A stretch of 64,000 bases of DNA from JAAFHI01 sp039793685 (GCA_039793685.1 JBDRAL010000051.1:1-64000), one strand, 5' to 3'. Positions 51,540 through 61,010 are shown, counted from the stretch's first letter. The notes: generated from the sequence alone by a model not told the origin. Numbers and translations are program-made.

Positions 51540-52909
51540 AAAAAAACGGCCATCTGGGTCGGTGCGCCGAGTGTTTCATCCTCGTCGCCGATGAAGGAAA
51601 TCGTCGCCGAATAGCCGAATTCCTCCCCGACGGCGTCCACCCATTGTTGAAATTCGGCGCGTGTCCATTCGAAGCGGTGGTCGCGGTGGCGGAACCGACC
51701 AGCCGGGAGGCCGAATTTCGCGTTGTATTCGCCATTCGGCGTGGTCAGCACGACGGTTTTCGGACGGACTTCGCGAAAAACGAATTTCCGGAAGGCGTCG
51801 AGCCGGTCGGCGTCGAGGTGTTCGACGACTTCAATGACCGCCGCCGCGTCAAAACCCGTCAGTCGCGCGTCACGGTAGGTCAGCGAACTTTGAAATACTC
51901 TCAATCGGGCGGTTTCATCGTCGATGATTTTCAGACGGTCGCGGGCGATGTCGAGCGAACGGGGCGACACGTCCACCCCGACGATTTTGGAAAAGCGGCG
52001 TTCGCGGACCAGTTCGGTCAGGAGTTTTCCTTCGCCGCAGCCGAGATCGACGACGCTGGACGCGCCGGCGTCGAGCAGCGCCTTGACCACGGCGGCCATG
52101 CGGCGTTCGTTGAGTGAAAGCGGCTTTTCGACGGCGGCTTCCTCGGCGTCACCCGCCGAATCCGTTTCAACGACCGTTTCCTCGCCGTCGGAAAGGCGTT
52201 CGAGCGCGGCCCGGACGAGACTTCCCCGCTTTTTCAGATAGCGTTTCGCAATGGTTTCGCGCTCCGGGTGTTCGGCGAGCCAGCCTTCGCCGTGGCGGAG
52301 CAGTTTTTCGACTTCCGCCTCGCCGATAAAGTAGTGCTTGTCGCCGTCGAGCGCCGGAATCAGGACGTAAAGATGGGAAAGTGCGTCCTGAAGTCGAAAA
52401 TTCCCCCGCAGCGTGACCGAGAAAATCCGGCTCTGGCCCCATTCGGGAAAATTCGGGTCGAGCGGATGACCGGTGAACTCGACCTCATACCCGAGCGGCG
52501 CAAAAAGACGCCGGATGAAATCGCCGTCGCCGGTCGCGGGGAGCGCGGGAATCCGGAATTCGAGGGGAATCGGGGTTTCGGCCAGTTCGGGGTTTTGCTT
52601 GCAGTTGCCGGAAAGGGCCGTTCCGAACACCTTGGAAATTGCCACGCTCAGCATCGACGACGCGACGTAGGGCCGGTCGTTGACGTACTGCCGGAGCGCA
52701 AAGTCGTCCGGGTTGTTTTTTCGGACCAAACCGACCGGATCGACGTCCAGAAGCAGCGTCGCCGTGCAGCGTTCGGGCGAAATTTCCGGATAAAAGACGT
52801 GGGCCTTGCCGAATGCGAGTTCAAAAGTCTGAATTCGTTCCGGGTGTTTTTGAAGCAGAAAACCGAGGTCGGTAGCGGGATTTCGCGTGGTGGTAATGGA
52901 AAAAAGCAT
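51524..52909 (-). CDS. hen1: Bacterial Hen1 RNA 3'-terminal 2'-O-methyltransferase
   Basis: 461 residues from MLFSITTTRNPATDLGFLLQK, the family start, in preference to an ATG 23 codons earlier. N-terminal ~220 residues (ligase-partner domain; ERCTATLLLDVDPVGLVRKN) and a C-terminal Rossmann methyltransferase with SAM site VVDLGCGEGKLL, EVVEHLDADRL (metal-binding Glu/His), and FRHRDHRFEW. Hen1 marks repaired RNA ends with a 2'-O-methyl group, normally together with Pnkp (kinase-phosphatase-ligase) encoded next to it. No Pnkp gene is in the window. Confidence 0.92.
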   Translation of the reverse strand: MLFSITTTRNPATDLGFLLQKHPERIQTFELAFGKAHVFYPEISPERCTATLLLDVDPVGLVRKNNPDDFALRQYVNDRPYVASSMLSVAISKVFGTALSGNCKQNPELAETPIPLEFRIPALPATGDGDFIRRLFAPLGYEVEFTGHPLDPNFPEWGQSRIFSVTLRGNFRLQDALSHLYVLIPALDGDKHYFIGEAEVEKLLRHGEGWLAEHPERETIAKRYLKKRGSLVRAALERLSDGEETVVETDSAGDAEEAAVEKPLSLNERRMAAVVKALLDAGASSVVDLGCGEGKLLTELVRERRFSKIVGVDVSPRSLDIARDRLKIIDDETARLRVFQSSLTYRDARLTGFDAAAVIEVVEHLDADRLDAFRKFVFREVRPKTVVLTTPNGEYNAKFGLPAGRFRHRDHRFEWTRAEFQQWVDAVGEEFGYSATISFIGDEDETLGAPTQMAVFLKDEG

Positions 52910-52992
52910 TGGCGGACAGCCTGGAAACGGTGGTCGGACGGGGAAAATGTTTCCCGTTGAAAATGGGTATTTTTCCAACCTTCTTGAACCGG

Positions 52993-53991
52993 ATGCACGG
53001 TTGGAATTATTCTGCGAACGTGAACAGCCTCAATCTCACTCAAAAATTGAGCGTGAGTCCAGTCGGAACGCCCAGGACGACGTTTGCCAGCCTCGTTTTC
53101 ATGCGCGGCGACAAGCTCGGACACTCCGTCCGGCTTGATCAGCAGACGACGTTTATCGGGCGCGGCTCCGACGCGCAACTGCGTCTTGAGGGAGACGACG
53201 AAGCCTCCCGGATGCACTCAAAAATTCAGTTGGCCGAATCCCCGACCGGTCAGCTTCAGTACTGGCTGACGGATCTGGGCAGCACCAACGGCACTCTGCT
53301 CAACGGCCTTCCGCTGGTGCCGGGCAAGGAGGTTCTGCTCCAGGAAGGCGACAAGTTTTCCATCGGCCGCCACATTTTCAAGTTTTCCCAACTCGACCAG
53401 ATCGACGAGGAGTTCCATCGGCGCATTACGGAACTCATCATGCACGACGACCTGACGGGACTGCTTACGCGCAAGAGCTTCGGCATCGAGCTGGAGCGTG
53501 AAATGGCCCGTTCGACCCGGTACGGTCACCCGTTCTGCGTCCTGATGATGGACATCGACTACTTCAAGCGGGTCAACGATACCTACGGGCATCTCGTCGG
53601 AAGCCAGGTTTTGTGCGAAGTGGCGAACGTCATTCGGGAGACGCTGCGTGATTCCGATGTGGCCGGGAGGTACGGCGGGGAGGAATTCATCGCCCTGCTT
53701 CCTGAAACCGACCACCAGCGGGCGCACGAGGCCGCCGAACGTATCCGGGTCGCCATCGAATCGTTTCCCTTTACCGCTTCGGTCCACGATGCGAGCCAGA
53801 AGATGCACATCTCCATCAGCATCGGAATTTCAAACTACCCGTCGGATTCAACGGACCCGACCGTTCTGGTGGACAAGGCCGACGCCGCGATGTACCGGGC
53901 AAAACAGACCGGCCGGAACTCGGTCCGGATGTTTTCCGACTCGCTGGAAATCAAGTCGCCATTTCCGTCCGGCAATGGGATGATGGAATAA
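52993..53991 (+). CDS. FHA-GGDEF diguanylate cyclase
   Basis: About 332 residues. FHA domain at ~35-125 (IGRGSDAQLRL, SRMHSKIQL, DLGSTNGTLLNG) that should bind phosphothreonine, then GGDEF at ~155-325 with an intact active site GRYGGEEFIALL and an I-site RxxD (RDSD) five residues before it. It makes cyclic di-GMP, controlled by phosphoprotein binding, which fits a kinase-rich genome. ATG 52993 is a reasonable start (FHA begins soon after); another ATG lies at 52963. It abuts the convergent glutaredoxin gene stop. Confidence 0.88.
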   Translation: MHGWNYSANVNSLNLTQKLSVSPVGTPRTTFASLVFMRGDKLGHSVRLDQQTTFIGRGSDAQLRLEGDDEASRMHSKIQLAESPTGQLQYWLTDLGSTNGTLLNGLPLVPGKEVLLQEGDKFSIGRHIFKFSQLDQIDEEFHRRITELIMHDDLTGLLTRKSFGIELEREMARSTRYGHPFCVLMMDIDYFKRVNDTYGHLVGSQVLCEVANVIRETLRDSDVAGRYGGEEFIALLPETDHQRAHEAAERIRVAIESFPFTASVHDASQKMHISISIGISNYPSDSTDPTVLVDKADAAMYRAKQTGRNSVRMFSDSLEIKSPFPSGNGMME

Positions 53992-54249
53992 CTACAGCGA
54001 AATCCCCAGTTCCGCGGCCAGTTTGGCGCGGTCGAAGGGATTGCAGGGGACCACCCGGCCGTCGATTTCCAGAACCGGAACTTTTGCCGTGCGTCCGAGG
54101 CGTTCGATGAGGTAGTTTTTCGCTTCGGGATCGGTTTCGAGCAGGATGTCGTCGTAGGGGATGCCCTGCTGTTTGAGAAACTGCTTGGCGAGCATGCAGT
54201 CGGTGCACCACTTGGTTGAGAAAACCTTGACGGTTGGCGGGTTTGCCAT
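53992..54249 (-). CDS. Small glutaredoxin-like protein
   Basis: 85 residues with AAGGAG 8 bases upstream of ATG 54249. TKWCTDCMLAKQFL has the CxxC motif (Cys14/17-type, mycoredoxin/NrdH-like), and KVPVLEIDG holds the cis-Pro. A low-molecular-weight dithiol oxidoreductase, cytoplasmic. Stop codons of this and the FHA-GGDEF gene touch. Confidence 0.87.
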   Translation of the reverse strand: MANPPTVKVFSTKWCTDCMLAKQFLKQQGIPYDDILLETDPEAKNYLIERLGRTAKVPVLEIDGRVVPCNPFDRAKLAAELGISL

Positions 54250-54397
54250 TTCGATTGACTCCTTGTTGATCACGGCCGCCGGGTGATTACACACCCCGAA
54301 CCGACAATTTTCAAGCATCCCGGTCCGGGACGGTCCGACACCGTTGTCTTTTTTGAAATCGGAACCGGTGCGTTGTCACCGCGTTTGAAGTTGTGCA

Positions 54398-55069
54398 ATG
54401 ACGAAACAGAACTTTTCCCTCATCGACCTCAACCTCGCGAGAAGTCCGTTCCGGAACCGGACCTTCTTCTGGCTTGGAATGATTCTTGTCCTGCTGCTTT
54501 CCGCCGGGATCTGCGTCTGGACGGTGGTTGACGCCGCCAAGGCCCGGAAACTCCAGAAGGAACGGGCCGCGACCAAAAAATCCATCGAGCAGGTGACTGC
54601 CCGCGATCTCGCCGAACTGGAGGCCGCCAAAAAACGGGCGGCGGCGGCGGGCACCCGGCTCTCCCGCGAACAGGAAATCGGAATTCAGGAAGCCGTGGCG
54701 CTGGCTGAAAAGCGGGAGGTTTCCTGGACCCGGCTGCTCGGCCAGCTCGAACGGGAGATGCCTTCCAAAATGCGCGTCATCCAGATTGGCTTCGCCCCGG
54801 AAAAGAAGGGCGGCGAGGAAGTCGTCATGAAGGATAACCGGCGTGGCGTCCCGTTGGTCATTTCGGTCCTGGCCGAAAAGCCGGAAATCGTCACCCAGTT
54901 CATCCGCGACGCGGACCGGCGCGGGATTTTCCGCTTCGACCCCACGGCCCAGGTCATCGACTCCAAGTCACAGGGTACGGCCGAAATCCAGTTCCAGATG
55001 AAAGGTTTTTACTTTCCGGACGGCGGGGGCGCGCCTTCCGGTTCCGTTCCGAAGGAGGTCCGGCAATGA
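54398..55069 (+). CDS. pilN: PilN-like type IV pilus inner-membrane protein
   Basis: 223 residues. NFSLIDLNLARSPFRNRTF is the typical N-terminal IDLN motif that docks PilM, followed by a membrane helix (~24-44), a coiled coil (~48-90) and a ferredoxin-like periplasmic domain. It overlaps pilO by ATGA. PilM is usually encoded just before pilN, but upstream here is an unrelated convergent gene, so pilM must lie elsewhere. Confidence 0.85.
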   Translation: MTKQNFSLIDLNLARSPFRNRTFFWLGMILVLLLSAGICVWTVVDAAKARKLQKERAATKKSIEQVTARDLAELEAAKKRAAAAGTRLSREQEIGIQEAVALAEKREVSWTRLLGQLEREMPSKMRVIQIGFAPEKKGGEEVVMKDNRRGVPLVISVLAEKPEIVTQFIRDADRRGIFRFDPTAQVIDSKSQGTAEIQFQMKGFYFPDGGGAPSGSVPKEVRQ

Positions 55070-55782
55070 AAAAACTGCTTTCCGGAATCTCCTTCAAATC
55101 GGCCGGCAATATCCGGCGAACGCCGTACCTCAGGATTTGGGAATGGTTCGGCGTCGGCGTGGCCGCCCTTTCCCTGCTCGGCGCGTACCTGGTCTACCAG
55201 AACATCGCCCAGCCCGACCGGGCCAAAGTTCGCCAACTTGAAAAAGAGTGTCAGGACCTTCGGCAGAAGGGCGAGAAGGCCAAAGCCGAGCGGGCCAAAA
55301 TCGAACGCGAACAACTGCTTTACGCAAAGGCCGTCAACAAGCTCAAGGAGTTCGAAACCAACAATTTCCTCGACCAGCGTTCGGGACAACTGGCCCTGAT
55401 TGACGAAATCAATGAACTGAGCCGCAGAAACACCGTCCGGCTGGCCGATACGGTGACGTTCACGGCCGTGGACCCGCAGGCGGACGCCCAACCTCAGCCG
55501 GACGAAAACAAACGGGTCGTCCAGACCAAATCCGGGAAAGGGCGCAGTCTCGTCTTCCCTACCTTCACCGTGAAATTCTCCATTACGGGCGACTATCGCA
55601 AAATCCGGACCTTCGTTCACGACCTTGAAACCAGCCGCCAGTTTCTGGTTCTGAAACTGTTGACGGTTTCGAACGAGGAAAAGAAAAAAACCAAGGGACG
55701 GGAAGGTTTCGGCTCGGTTTCAACCGGCAACCCGGACGACATTACACTCGATTTGGAATTGACGGCCTTTTATCGCCGGTAA
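55066..55782 (+). CDS. pilO: PilO-like type IV pilus inner-membrane protein
   Basis: 238 residues with a membrane helix (~25-45), a coiled coil (~50-95; VRQLEKECQDLRQKGEK) and an alpha/beta periplasmic domain (PTFTVKFSITGDYRKIRTFVHDLE). Forms a heterodimer with PilN in the type IV pilus alignment complex. ATGA overlap with pilN and 11 bases before the next gene. Confidence 0.85.
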   Translation: MKKLLSGISFKSAGNIRRTPYLRIWEWFGVGVAALSLLGAYLVYQNIAQPDRAKVRQLEKECQDLRQKGEKAKAERAKIEREQLLYAKAVNKLKEFETNNFLDQRSGQLALIDEINELSRRNTVRLADTVTFTAVDPQADAQPQPDENKRVVQTKSGKGRSLVFPTFTVKFSITGDYRKIRTFVHDLETSRQFLVLKLLTVSNEEKKKTKGREGFGSVSTGNPDDITLDLELTAFYRR

Positions 55783-55793
55783 GCGGATACCCC

Positions 55794-56669
55794 ATGAACC
55801 AGAATCTGAAACAGCTCCTCGCGGGAATCCTCGTCGTCTTGGCCCTGGCCGCCATCGGGTATGCCGTGTTCAGCGGAAAATCCGGCCCGACCGGAAAGAC
55901 GATTTCCAAGCTTCCGCCGGGTTTCGTCCGTGAAAAGGACCTGGAAACCGCGCAGGCCACCAAAGGTCAGCGGCCGATTCCCGAACGGATCAACTCCGAT
56001 GAAGACACCCTGACGAAATTCATCAAAACCAGCTTTGTCCCAAACGACGTTCCCGGCGTGCCCGGTTCCGTCAGGAACATCTTCAAATACCCGCCGCCGC
56101 CCCCTCCGCCTCCGCAAAAGCAGGAACCGCCGCCGCCGATTACGATTCAGGGGCTTTCCTCGTCGAGCTTTTTCGGGCGAACCCAGATGACCAATGAACT
56201 GGTCGTTCGGGCGAATCCCATTCCGGACGGCGCGCAGGTCTATTTCGATGGTGTTCCGGCGGCGAACCAGAGACGGATTTCGCCGAACGAGTTCAAAATC
56301 ACCCTGACGCCCGACATGACCAGTTCGCCCCGACCGGTTTCGGTCAAAATCATGGTGCCGGGTCAGGAAGCCAAGCTGTATTCAGCCGCCCTGTCATTCA
56401 GCATCGTCGAACCGCCCGGCCCGGACTTCACCTTCCTCGGGTATCTGTCCGATGAAGGGGGCAAAAACCCGGGGGCGATGATCAAAAGGCAGAATGGAGA
56501 AGTCCGGACGGTTCTTCAGGGACAGGACCTCGAACGTTTCCGTTTCCGGACCGTCACTTCGGAAAAAATCGTGGTGGACGACCTTCAACTGACCGGTGTC
56601 TCGCATTCAATCCCCATCGCCGGCGGGAGACCGTCTTCGGGCGGCGGTGGCCCGAGTGGCAAATTCTGA
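55794..56669 (+). CDS. PilP-like pilus lipoprotein/adaptor
   Basis: 291 residues with an N-terminal membrane helix (LLAGILVVLALAAIGYAVF), a Pro-rich linker with a run of prolines at ~100-120, and a C-terminal beta domain (FLGYLSDEGGKNPGAMIKRQ, similar in place to PilP). There is an IPT-like segment (residues ~125-215). The position after pilN-pilO suggests a PilP role of linking to the PilQ secretin; the similarity is weak and no lipobox is seen. Confidence 0.6.
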   Translation: MNQNLKQLLAGILVVLALAAIGYAVFSGKSGPTGKTISKLPPGFVREKDLETAQATKGQRPIPERINSDEDTLTKFIKTSFVPNDVPGVPGSVRNIFKYPPPPPPPPQKQEPPPPITIQGLSSSSFFGRTQMTNELVVRANPIPDGAQVYFDGVPAANQRRISPNEFKITLTPDMTSSPRPVSVKIMVPGQEAKLYSAALSFSIVEPPGPDFTFLGYLSDEGGKNPGAMIKRQNGEVRTVLQGQDLERFRFRTVTSEKIVVDDLQLTGVSHSIPIAGGRPSSGGGGPSGKF

Positions 56670-56693
56670 AATGGAAAATCGGGTGGCGTGGTT

Positions 56694-57488
56694 ATGAAAA
56701 GAGAAATTCGTGGATTTCGAAAGTCCCTTCGACGCAACCAGCGCGGATACACCCTGCTGGCGCTGATTTTTGCCATCGCGATTCTCTCGATCATGCTGAC
56801 GCAGACCGCCCAGACCGCCGGGGCGGACCGTCAGCGGGACCGGGAAATGGAGTTCATCTTCCGGGGCTGTTCCATCGCCAAAGCCATTGCGCGCTACAAC
56901 AACGGCGGTCGAATGGCCCCGCTCAACCCCGGCCAGCAGCTTCCGACCGACCTGAAAGATCTGACCAAGGAATTGAACATCAACGGGCGGAAACTGTTTT
57001 TTCTGAGAAATTCGGCCATTCTTGACCCGTTTACCGGCACGGAATGGGAACCGATTCGGGTGGGAGACGCCCGCATCAAGCAATACCTCGAAGATTGGGC
57101 CTCCTACACCAAGCTGCCGGTTCCGGCCAGTTACGTCTCGCTGACCTCCGGTTTCAGCGTGTTGAATGAAGGCGGCGGCGAGGGTTTCAAGGGCGGTGAA
57201 TTCGGCCCGGTCGGAACCGGTTCCGGAGGCTTTGCGGAAGGCGAAGACGAATCCTCCAGTGGCCCCAAACGGCCGATTGTCGGCGTCGTCGGGCGCAGCA
57301 AGCTTCCGGCATTTGCCTCGGTTCTGGGAAAAGACGTGACCTACGACAAATGGATTTTCATTTACGGTCCGCCGATTCCCCGCCCCGGACAACCCCAACC
57401 CGGCCAGCCCGGTCAGGGGACCGTGGTTGTGGCCCCGGATAATGCGGTCATCGGCGCCACCCCCTGTGACCACCCCTTCATTCATTGA
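56694..57488 (+). CDS. Pseudopilin-like protein
   Basis: About 265 residues starting at ATG 56694. RRNQRGYTLLALIFAIAILSIM is a prepilin-peptidase type N-terminus, cleaved after Gly, but Glu5 of classical pilins is replaced (YTLLAL), suggesting a minor or divergent pseudopilin. A globular domain and a Gly-rich, Pro-rich C-terminal tail follow. It is last in the pilN-pilO-pilP-like run. Confidence 0.75.
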   Translation: MKREIRGFRKSLRRNQRGYTLLALIFAIAILSIMLTQTAQTAGADRQRDREMEFIFRGCSIAKAIARYNNGGRMAPLNPGQQLPTDLKDLTKELNINGRKLFFLRNSAILDPFTGTEWEPIRVGDARIKQYLEDWASYTKLPVPASYVSLTSGFSVLNEGGGEGFKGGEFGPVGTGSGGFAEGEDESSSGPKRPIVGVVGRSKLPAFASVLGKDVTYDKWIFIYGPPIPRPGQPQPGQPGQGTVVVAPDNAVIGATPCDHPFIH

Positions 57489-57496
57489 GGTCACGG

Positions 57497-60394
57497 TCAC
57501 GAAACCGGTTTCGACTGCGTCCGCCGAAGGACCGAGGAAGGTCGAATTTCATCCAAACCATTTGCCAGCAGCCGGTTGGCATCGTCAGTCTGGCCGGAAC
57601 GCTTCAGGACTTCAAACAGAACGAACAGATTTCCACGTCCCCCGAAGCGGTCACGAGCCAATCGCGCGAAACGCAGTCCGCTGACCATATCGGTCAGTTC
57701 CGGCAGTTCCGAGTCCGTCAGGACCAGTGCCGCGTCGGCAAGCAATTCGGGTGTCCCTTCCGTTTTCAGGACGCCATCAAGTCTTTTCCGAAGTTCCGAA
57801 ATCACCCTTCTCCCTCCCGGTTCATCCCCCAGGCGTCGAAAACGCCGGGCCACCCCGGCCAGTGCCTGAAGAACGGGTTCTCCTGACTGATCGCCAAGCA
57901 GAAGCGCTTCAAGGCGACGGTTGGCGGCGAGTGCGGCGGGAAACTCCTGGAGCGCCAGTCCGATTTCGGCCATTTCCGTTTCGTACCACATCGCCCATTC
58001 CCTCAATTCCCGATTGGACCCGACGGGTTCGGGCAATTTCAGAAAAATCATTTCGGCCTTCCGGCAAATGGCACGGCACTGACGGAAGTTTCCGGCCGCT
58101 TTTTCAGTTGCTTCATACCTCGCGAGAAGCGAGAGGGTGTCGATGGACAACTCCCGGTTGGTCGGATCAGCCTCCGACAAGCTCTGGAATCGGGAAAGGG
58201 CGTCCTCAAATCCGGCGCGGGCCTGGTCCGTCAGTCCAAGCCGTCCCTTCAGCTCGGCGGCGTCCACCAGACTGTCGGCGACCGACCGTTGAAATCCGGC
58301 ATTTCCCGGCTCGCTTTCAGCCAGTTGAAGCCTGATGGAAAAGGCATTTTCGTGGTTTTCGAGCGCCAGCCGCCGATATTCCTCGGCCCAGTCCTTCTTT
58401 CCCCATTGGGTGGCGGCGTCAGCCAGTCCCCGCAGGCAATAAACCTTTCGCTGGAGGGCGGCGGCGAATTTCCGGCGATGCGTCGGGCTGTCCGACTTCC
58501 CTGAAACGGGTCGAAGTATTTCGACCGCCCGGTCGAACCACTCCAGCGCACCGACCGCGTCGCCCCGCATGTTCAGAAGATCGCCCTCGCCGATGGAAAT
58601 CGAACCGAGCAGAAAAGCGTATTCCGGGTTTCCCGGTGAACGCTCGACCAGCCGCCGCCGGAGGGCCAGTGCACGGTCGAAATTCAGTCCCGCCGCCTTG
58701 AAATCGTGCATCCGGTAGGCTGCCAATTCGCCCAGCCGTTCAAAACCGATGCTTGCATCCCTTTGAAATTCAGGGGTTTCCGGCTGTTCCGCGAGTGCCG
58801 CCTGAAGTTTTTCGACACCCTTCCGGTAACTGGCGAGCGCCCCGTCCACGTCGCCGAGGTTCGCCGTGTAGGGCCGCCCCTGAACTTCCCCGACCCGGAT
58901 GTAAGCCAGGCCCAGTTCCCTTTTGAACACCGGATCGGTCCCCGCCTCGCGGTCGAGCCGGTCGAGATAGCCAAGCGTCTGCCGGACGAGCAGCCCGCGC
59001 GCGGCGGTCGAGCCGGGGAGACGTTCGATGGCGTCGTGGAGTTCGAAAACGTTCGATTTGGCCAGTTGCCACGTTTCTTCAAACCGGAGTTCCGCCCGCC
59101 GCCGTTCTTCGCCCGCCACCCGCGACTGGCGCACGGACACAGCCGTGGCGGTCCCGAGCGAAAGCAAGACCACCACCCCGGCGGCAACCGCCAGCCGGTA
59201 TCGGCGAAGGAATTTTCCCACCCGATAGCCATAGGCATCCGCCCTCGCCGCCACGGGAAGACCGTCGAGATGGCGTTGAATGTCTTCGGACAGCCGCTCC
59301 GCCGAATCGTAGCGGCGGTCCGGCTCCTTTCGCAGCGCGCATAAAAGAATTTCGTCGAGATCTCCGGCGAGTTCGCGCGAAAGCCGCAACCGGGCGGCAT
59401 CCGGACGCGGACTTTCAAGCGATTCTTCGGTCCGCAGGACCGCCTCGCTGGCCCGTTCGGGTTTACCATGCCGGATGACCCGATCCATTTCGGCCGCGGA
59501 TGGGTTTTCAACCCGGTATGGAAGCCGTCCGGTGAGAAGTTCATAGAGAACGACCCCGAGGGAATACACGTCCGAAGCCGTCGTGACCGGTTCGCCTCGA
59601 ATCTGTTCGGGGCTGGCGTAGACCGGCGTCATGGCCTGAATCGTGGTCGTCCGGTTCTTTTTCGGCCCGGGGGCCTCGGCGAGCAGCTTGGCAATGCCGA
59701 AATCGAGCAACTTCGGGACGCCGTCTCCGGTCACGAGGATATTGCCCGGTTTCAAATCCCGGTGAACGATCAAATTGCGGTGGGAATAGTGAATGGCCGC
59801 GCAAACACCCTGAAAAAGAGACAATTTCTGGCGGACGGTCAGCTTCCGTTCCTCACAGAAGACCGAAATCGGCTTTCCTTCGACGTATTCCATAATGAAA
59901 TAGGGCAAACCGGTTTCGGTCGTGCCTCCGTCGATCAGCCGGGCAATGTTCGAGTGGTCGAGTTTCGCCAGAATCGCCCGCTCCGCGCACAATCGTCGGT
60001 TGAGGTATTCGGAATCGGCGGCAAACTCATTGACGATTTTCACCGCGACCTTTTTCTCGAACGCCTCGTCGTTGCGAACCCCGAGATACACCGCCCCCAT
60101 CCCGCCGCTTCCGATTTCGCGTTCAATGCGGTACCCGCCGATGGTCTCGCCGATATGGCCCCGCGCCTGGCGGGCAAACAGGGCACGGAGCGCGTAGCCG
60201 AAAACCGGCTGTTCCGCGAATTCCTGGCGGCATTCATAGGCATCGAGCAGGGCGAGGGCTTCCTCGCACATGCCCGGTTCATCCCGAAACTGACCGAGGA
60301 TGAAGACACGTCGAAGTTCGGACGGGCGTTCGACCGCCTGCCCGAACACTTCCTTGATCCGGTCCCAGCGGGCCTGTTGTTGGTCGGGAGTCAT
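57497..60394 (-). CDS. TPR-containing Ser/Thr protein kinase
   Basis: 965 residues. An N-terminal ~85-residue helical domain (QARWDRIKEVFGQAVE), a Hanks kinase with GSGGMGAVYLG, KVAVKIV, HRDLKPGNILV, DFGIAKLL and TPVYASPEQI, one membrane helix at ~398-425, and a TPR-rich extracytoplasmic region of ~500 residues. Encoded 7 bases after a TIGR02999-type sigma factor; the ATG 60394 avoids overlap, while a start at 60430 would overlap the sigma gene. Such sigma-kinase pairs are frequent in Acidobacteriota and probably form a signalling unit. Confidence 0.93.
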   Translation of the reverse strand: MTPDQQQARWDRIKEVFGQAVERPSELRRVFILGQFRDEPGMCEEALALLDAYECRQEFAEQPVFGYALRALFARQARGHIGETIGGYRIEREIGSGGMGAVYLGVRNDEAFEKKVAVKIVNEFAADSEYLNRRLCAERAILAKLDHSNIARLIDGGTTETGLPYFIMEYVEGKPISVFCEERKLTVRQKLSLFQGVCAAIHYSHRNLIVHRDLKPGNILVTGDGVPKLLDFGIAKLLAEAPGPKKNRTTTIQAMTPVYASPEQIRGEPVTTASDVYSLGVVLYELLTGRLPYRVENPSAAEMDRVIRHGKPERASEAVLRTEESLESPRPDAARLRLSRELAGDLDEILLCALRKEPDRRYDSAERLSEDIQRHLDGLPVAARADAYGYRVGKFLRRYRLAVAAGVVVLLSLGTATAVSVRQSRVAGEERRRAELRFEETWQLAKSNVFELHDAIERLPGSTAARGLLVRQTLGYLDRLDREAGTDPVFKRELGLAYIRVGEVQGRPYTANLGDVDGALASYRKGVEKLQAALAEQPETPEFQRDASIGFERLGELAAYRMHDFKAAGLNFDRALALRRRLVERSPGNPEYAFLLGSISIGEGDLLNMRGDAVGALEWFDRAVEILRPVSGKSDSPTHRRKFAAALQRKVYCLRGLADAATQWGKKDWAEEYRRLALENHENAFSIRLQLAESEPGNAGFQRSVADSLVDAAELKGRLGLTDQARAGFEDALSRFQSLSEADPTNRELSIDTLSLLARYEATEKAAGNFRQCRAICRKAEMIFLKLPEPVGSNRELREWAMWYETEMAEIGLALQEFPAALAANRRLEALLLGDQSGEPVLQALAGVARRFRRLGDEPGGRRVISELRKRLDGVLKTEGTPELLADAALVLTDSELPELTDMVSGLRFARLARDRFGGRGNLFVLFEVLKRSGQTDDANRLLANGLDEIRPSSVLRRTQSKPVS

Positions 60395-60401
60395 CGGAAA
60401 T

Positions 60402-61010
60402 TCAATTTTGGGGCTGGCCGGCGTCGGCATTCTTGCCTTCCAGGGCGAGGTGCAACCACGCGCGGGCGGTCGCGAGTTCGCGATTGACCGTCCGGACCGA
60501 AACCCCGAGCGTCTCGGCGACTTCTTCGTTGGTCAACCCGCCGAAAGCGCTGAGTTCAACCGTCCGGGCGAGTTTCGGATCGTGTTCCTCAAGCTTTGAA
60601 AGCGCCAGATGCAGGGCCAGAATTTCCTCGCTCTCGGCGTCGGTCAGCGCCGACCGGTCCTCGAATTGAACCACCGGCTGCCCCGCCCCCCGTTTGGCGC
60701 TTTTGGCCCGCCGGGCATAGTCCACGAGGATATGCCGCATGATGCGGCTGGCGAAGGCGAAGAACTGATGCCGGTCGAGCCAGCCGCTCGGCTTGCAGTC
60801 GGCCAGCCGAAGGTAGGTTTCATGAACCAGCGCGGTGGTCTGGAGGGTATGCCCGCGGTTTTCCCGGCGCATGTGGTTGTGGGCGAGGCGTCGCAGCTCG
60901 GCGTACACCTCGCCCACCGCCTGATCCAGTGCCCCACGATCGCCCTGTTTCCATTCGGAAAGCAGCGGAAGCAATTCGGGAATGATGTCGGGGGACGGCG
61001 TCGTGTTCAT
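60402..61010 (-). CDS. ECF-like sigma factor (TIGR02999 type)
   Basis: 202 residues. Region 2 motif RRLAHNHMRRENRGHTLQTTALVHETYLRL and FFAFASRIMRHILVDYARR match the TIGR02999 sigma family, and region 4 has VELSAFGGLTNEEVAETLGVSVRTVNREL. GAGGAA precedes the ATG. It is followed directly by the TPR-kinase, which may regulate it. No anti-sigma gene is adjacent. Confidence 0.93.
   Translation of the reverse strand: MNTTPSPDIIPELLPLLSEWKQGDRGALDQAVGEVYAELRRLAHNHMRRENRGHTLQTTALVHETYLRLADCKPSGWLDRHQFFAFASRIMRHILVDYARRAKSAKRGAGQPVVQFEDRSALTDAESEEILALHLALSKLEEHDPKLARTVELSAFGGLTNEEVAETLGVSVRTVNRELATARAWLHLALEGKNADAGQPQN

Noticed and set aside
59468..60487. Plus-strand open frame of ~340 codons
   Set aside because: Antisense to the kinase gene, with composition expected from GC-rich third positions of that gene; no motif.
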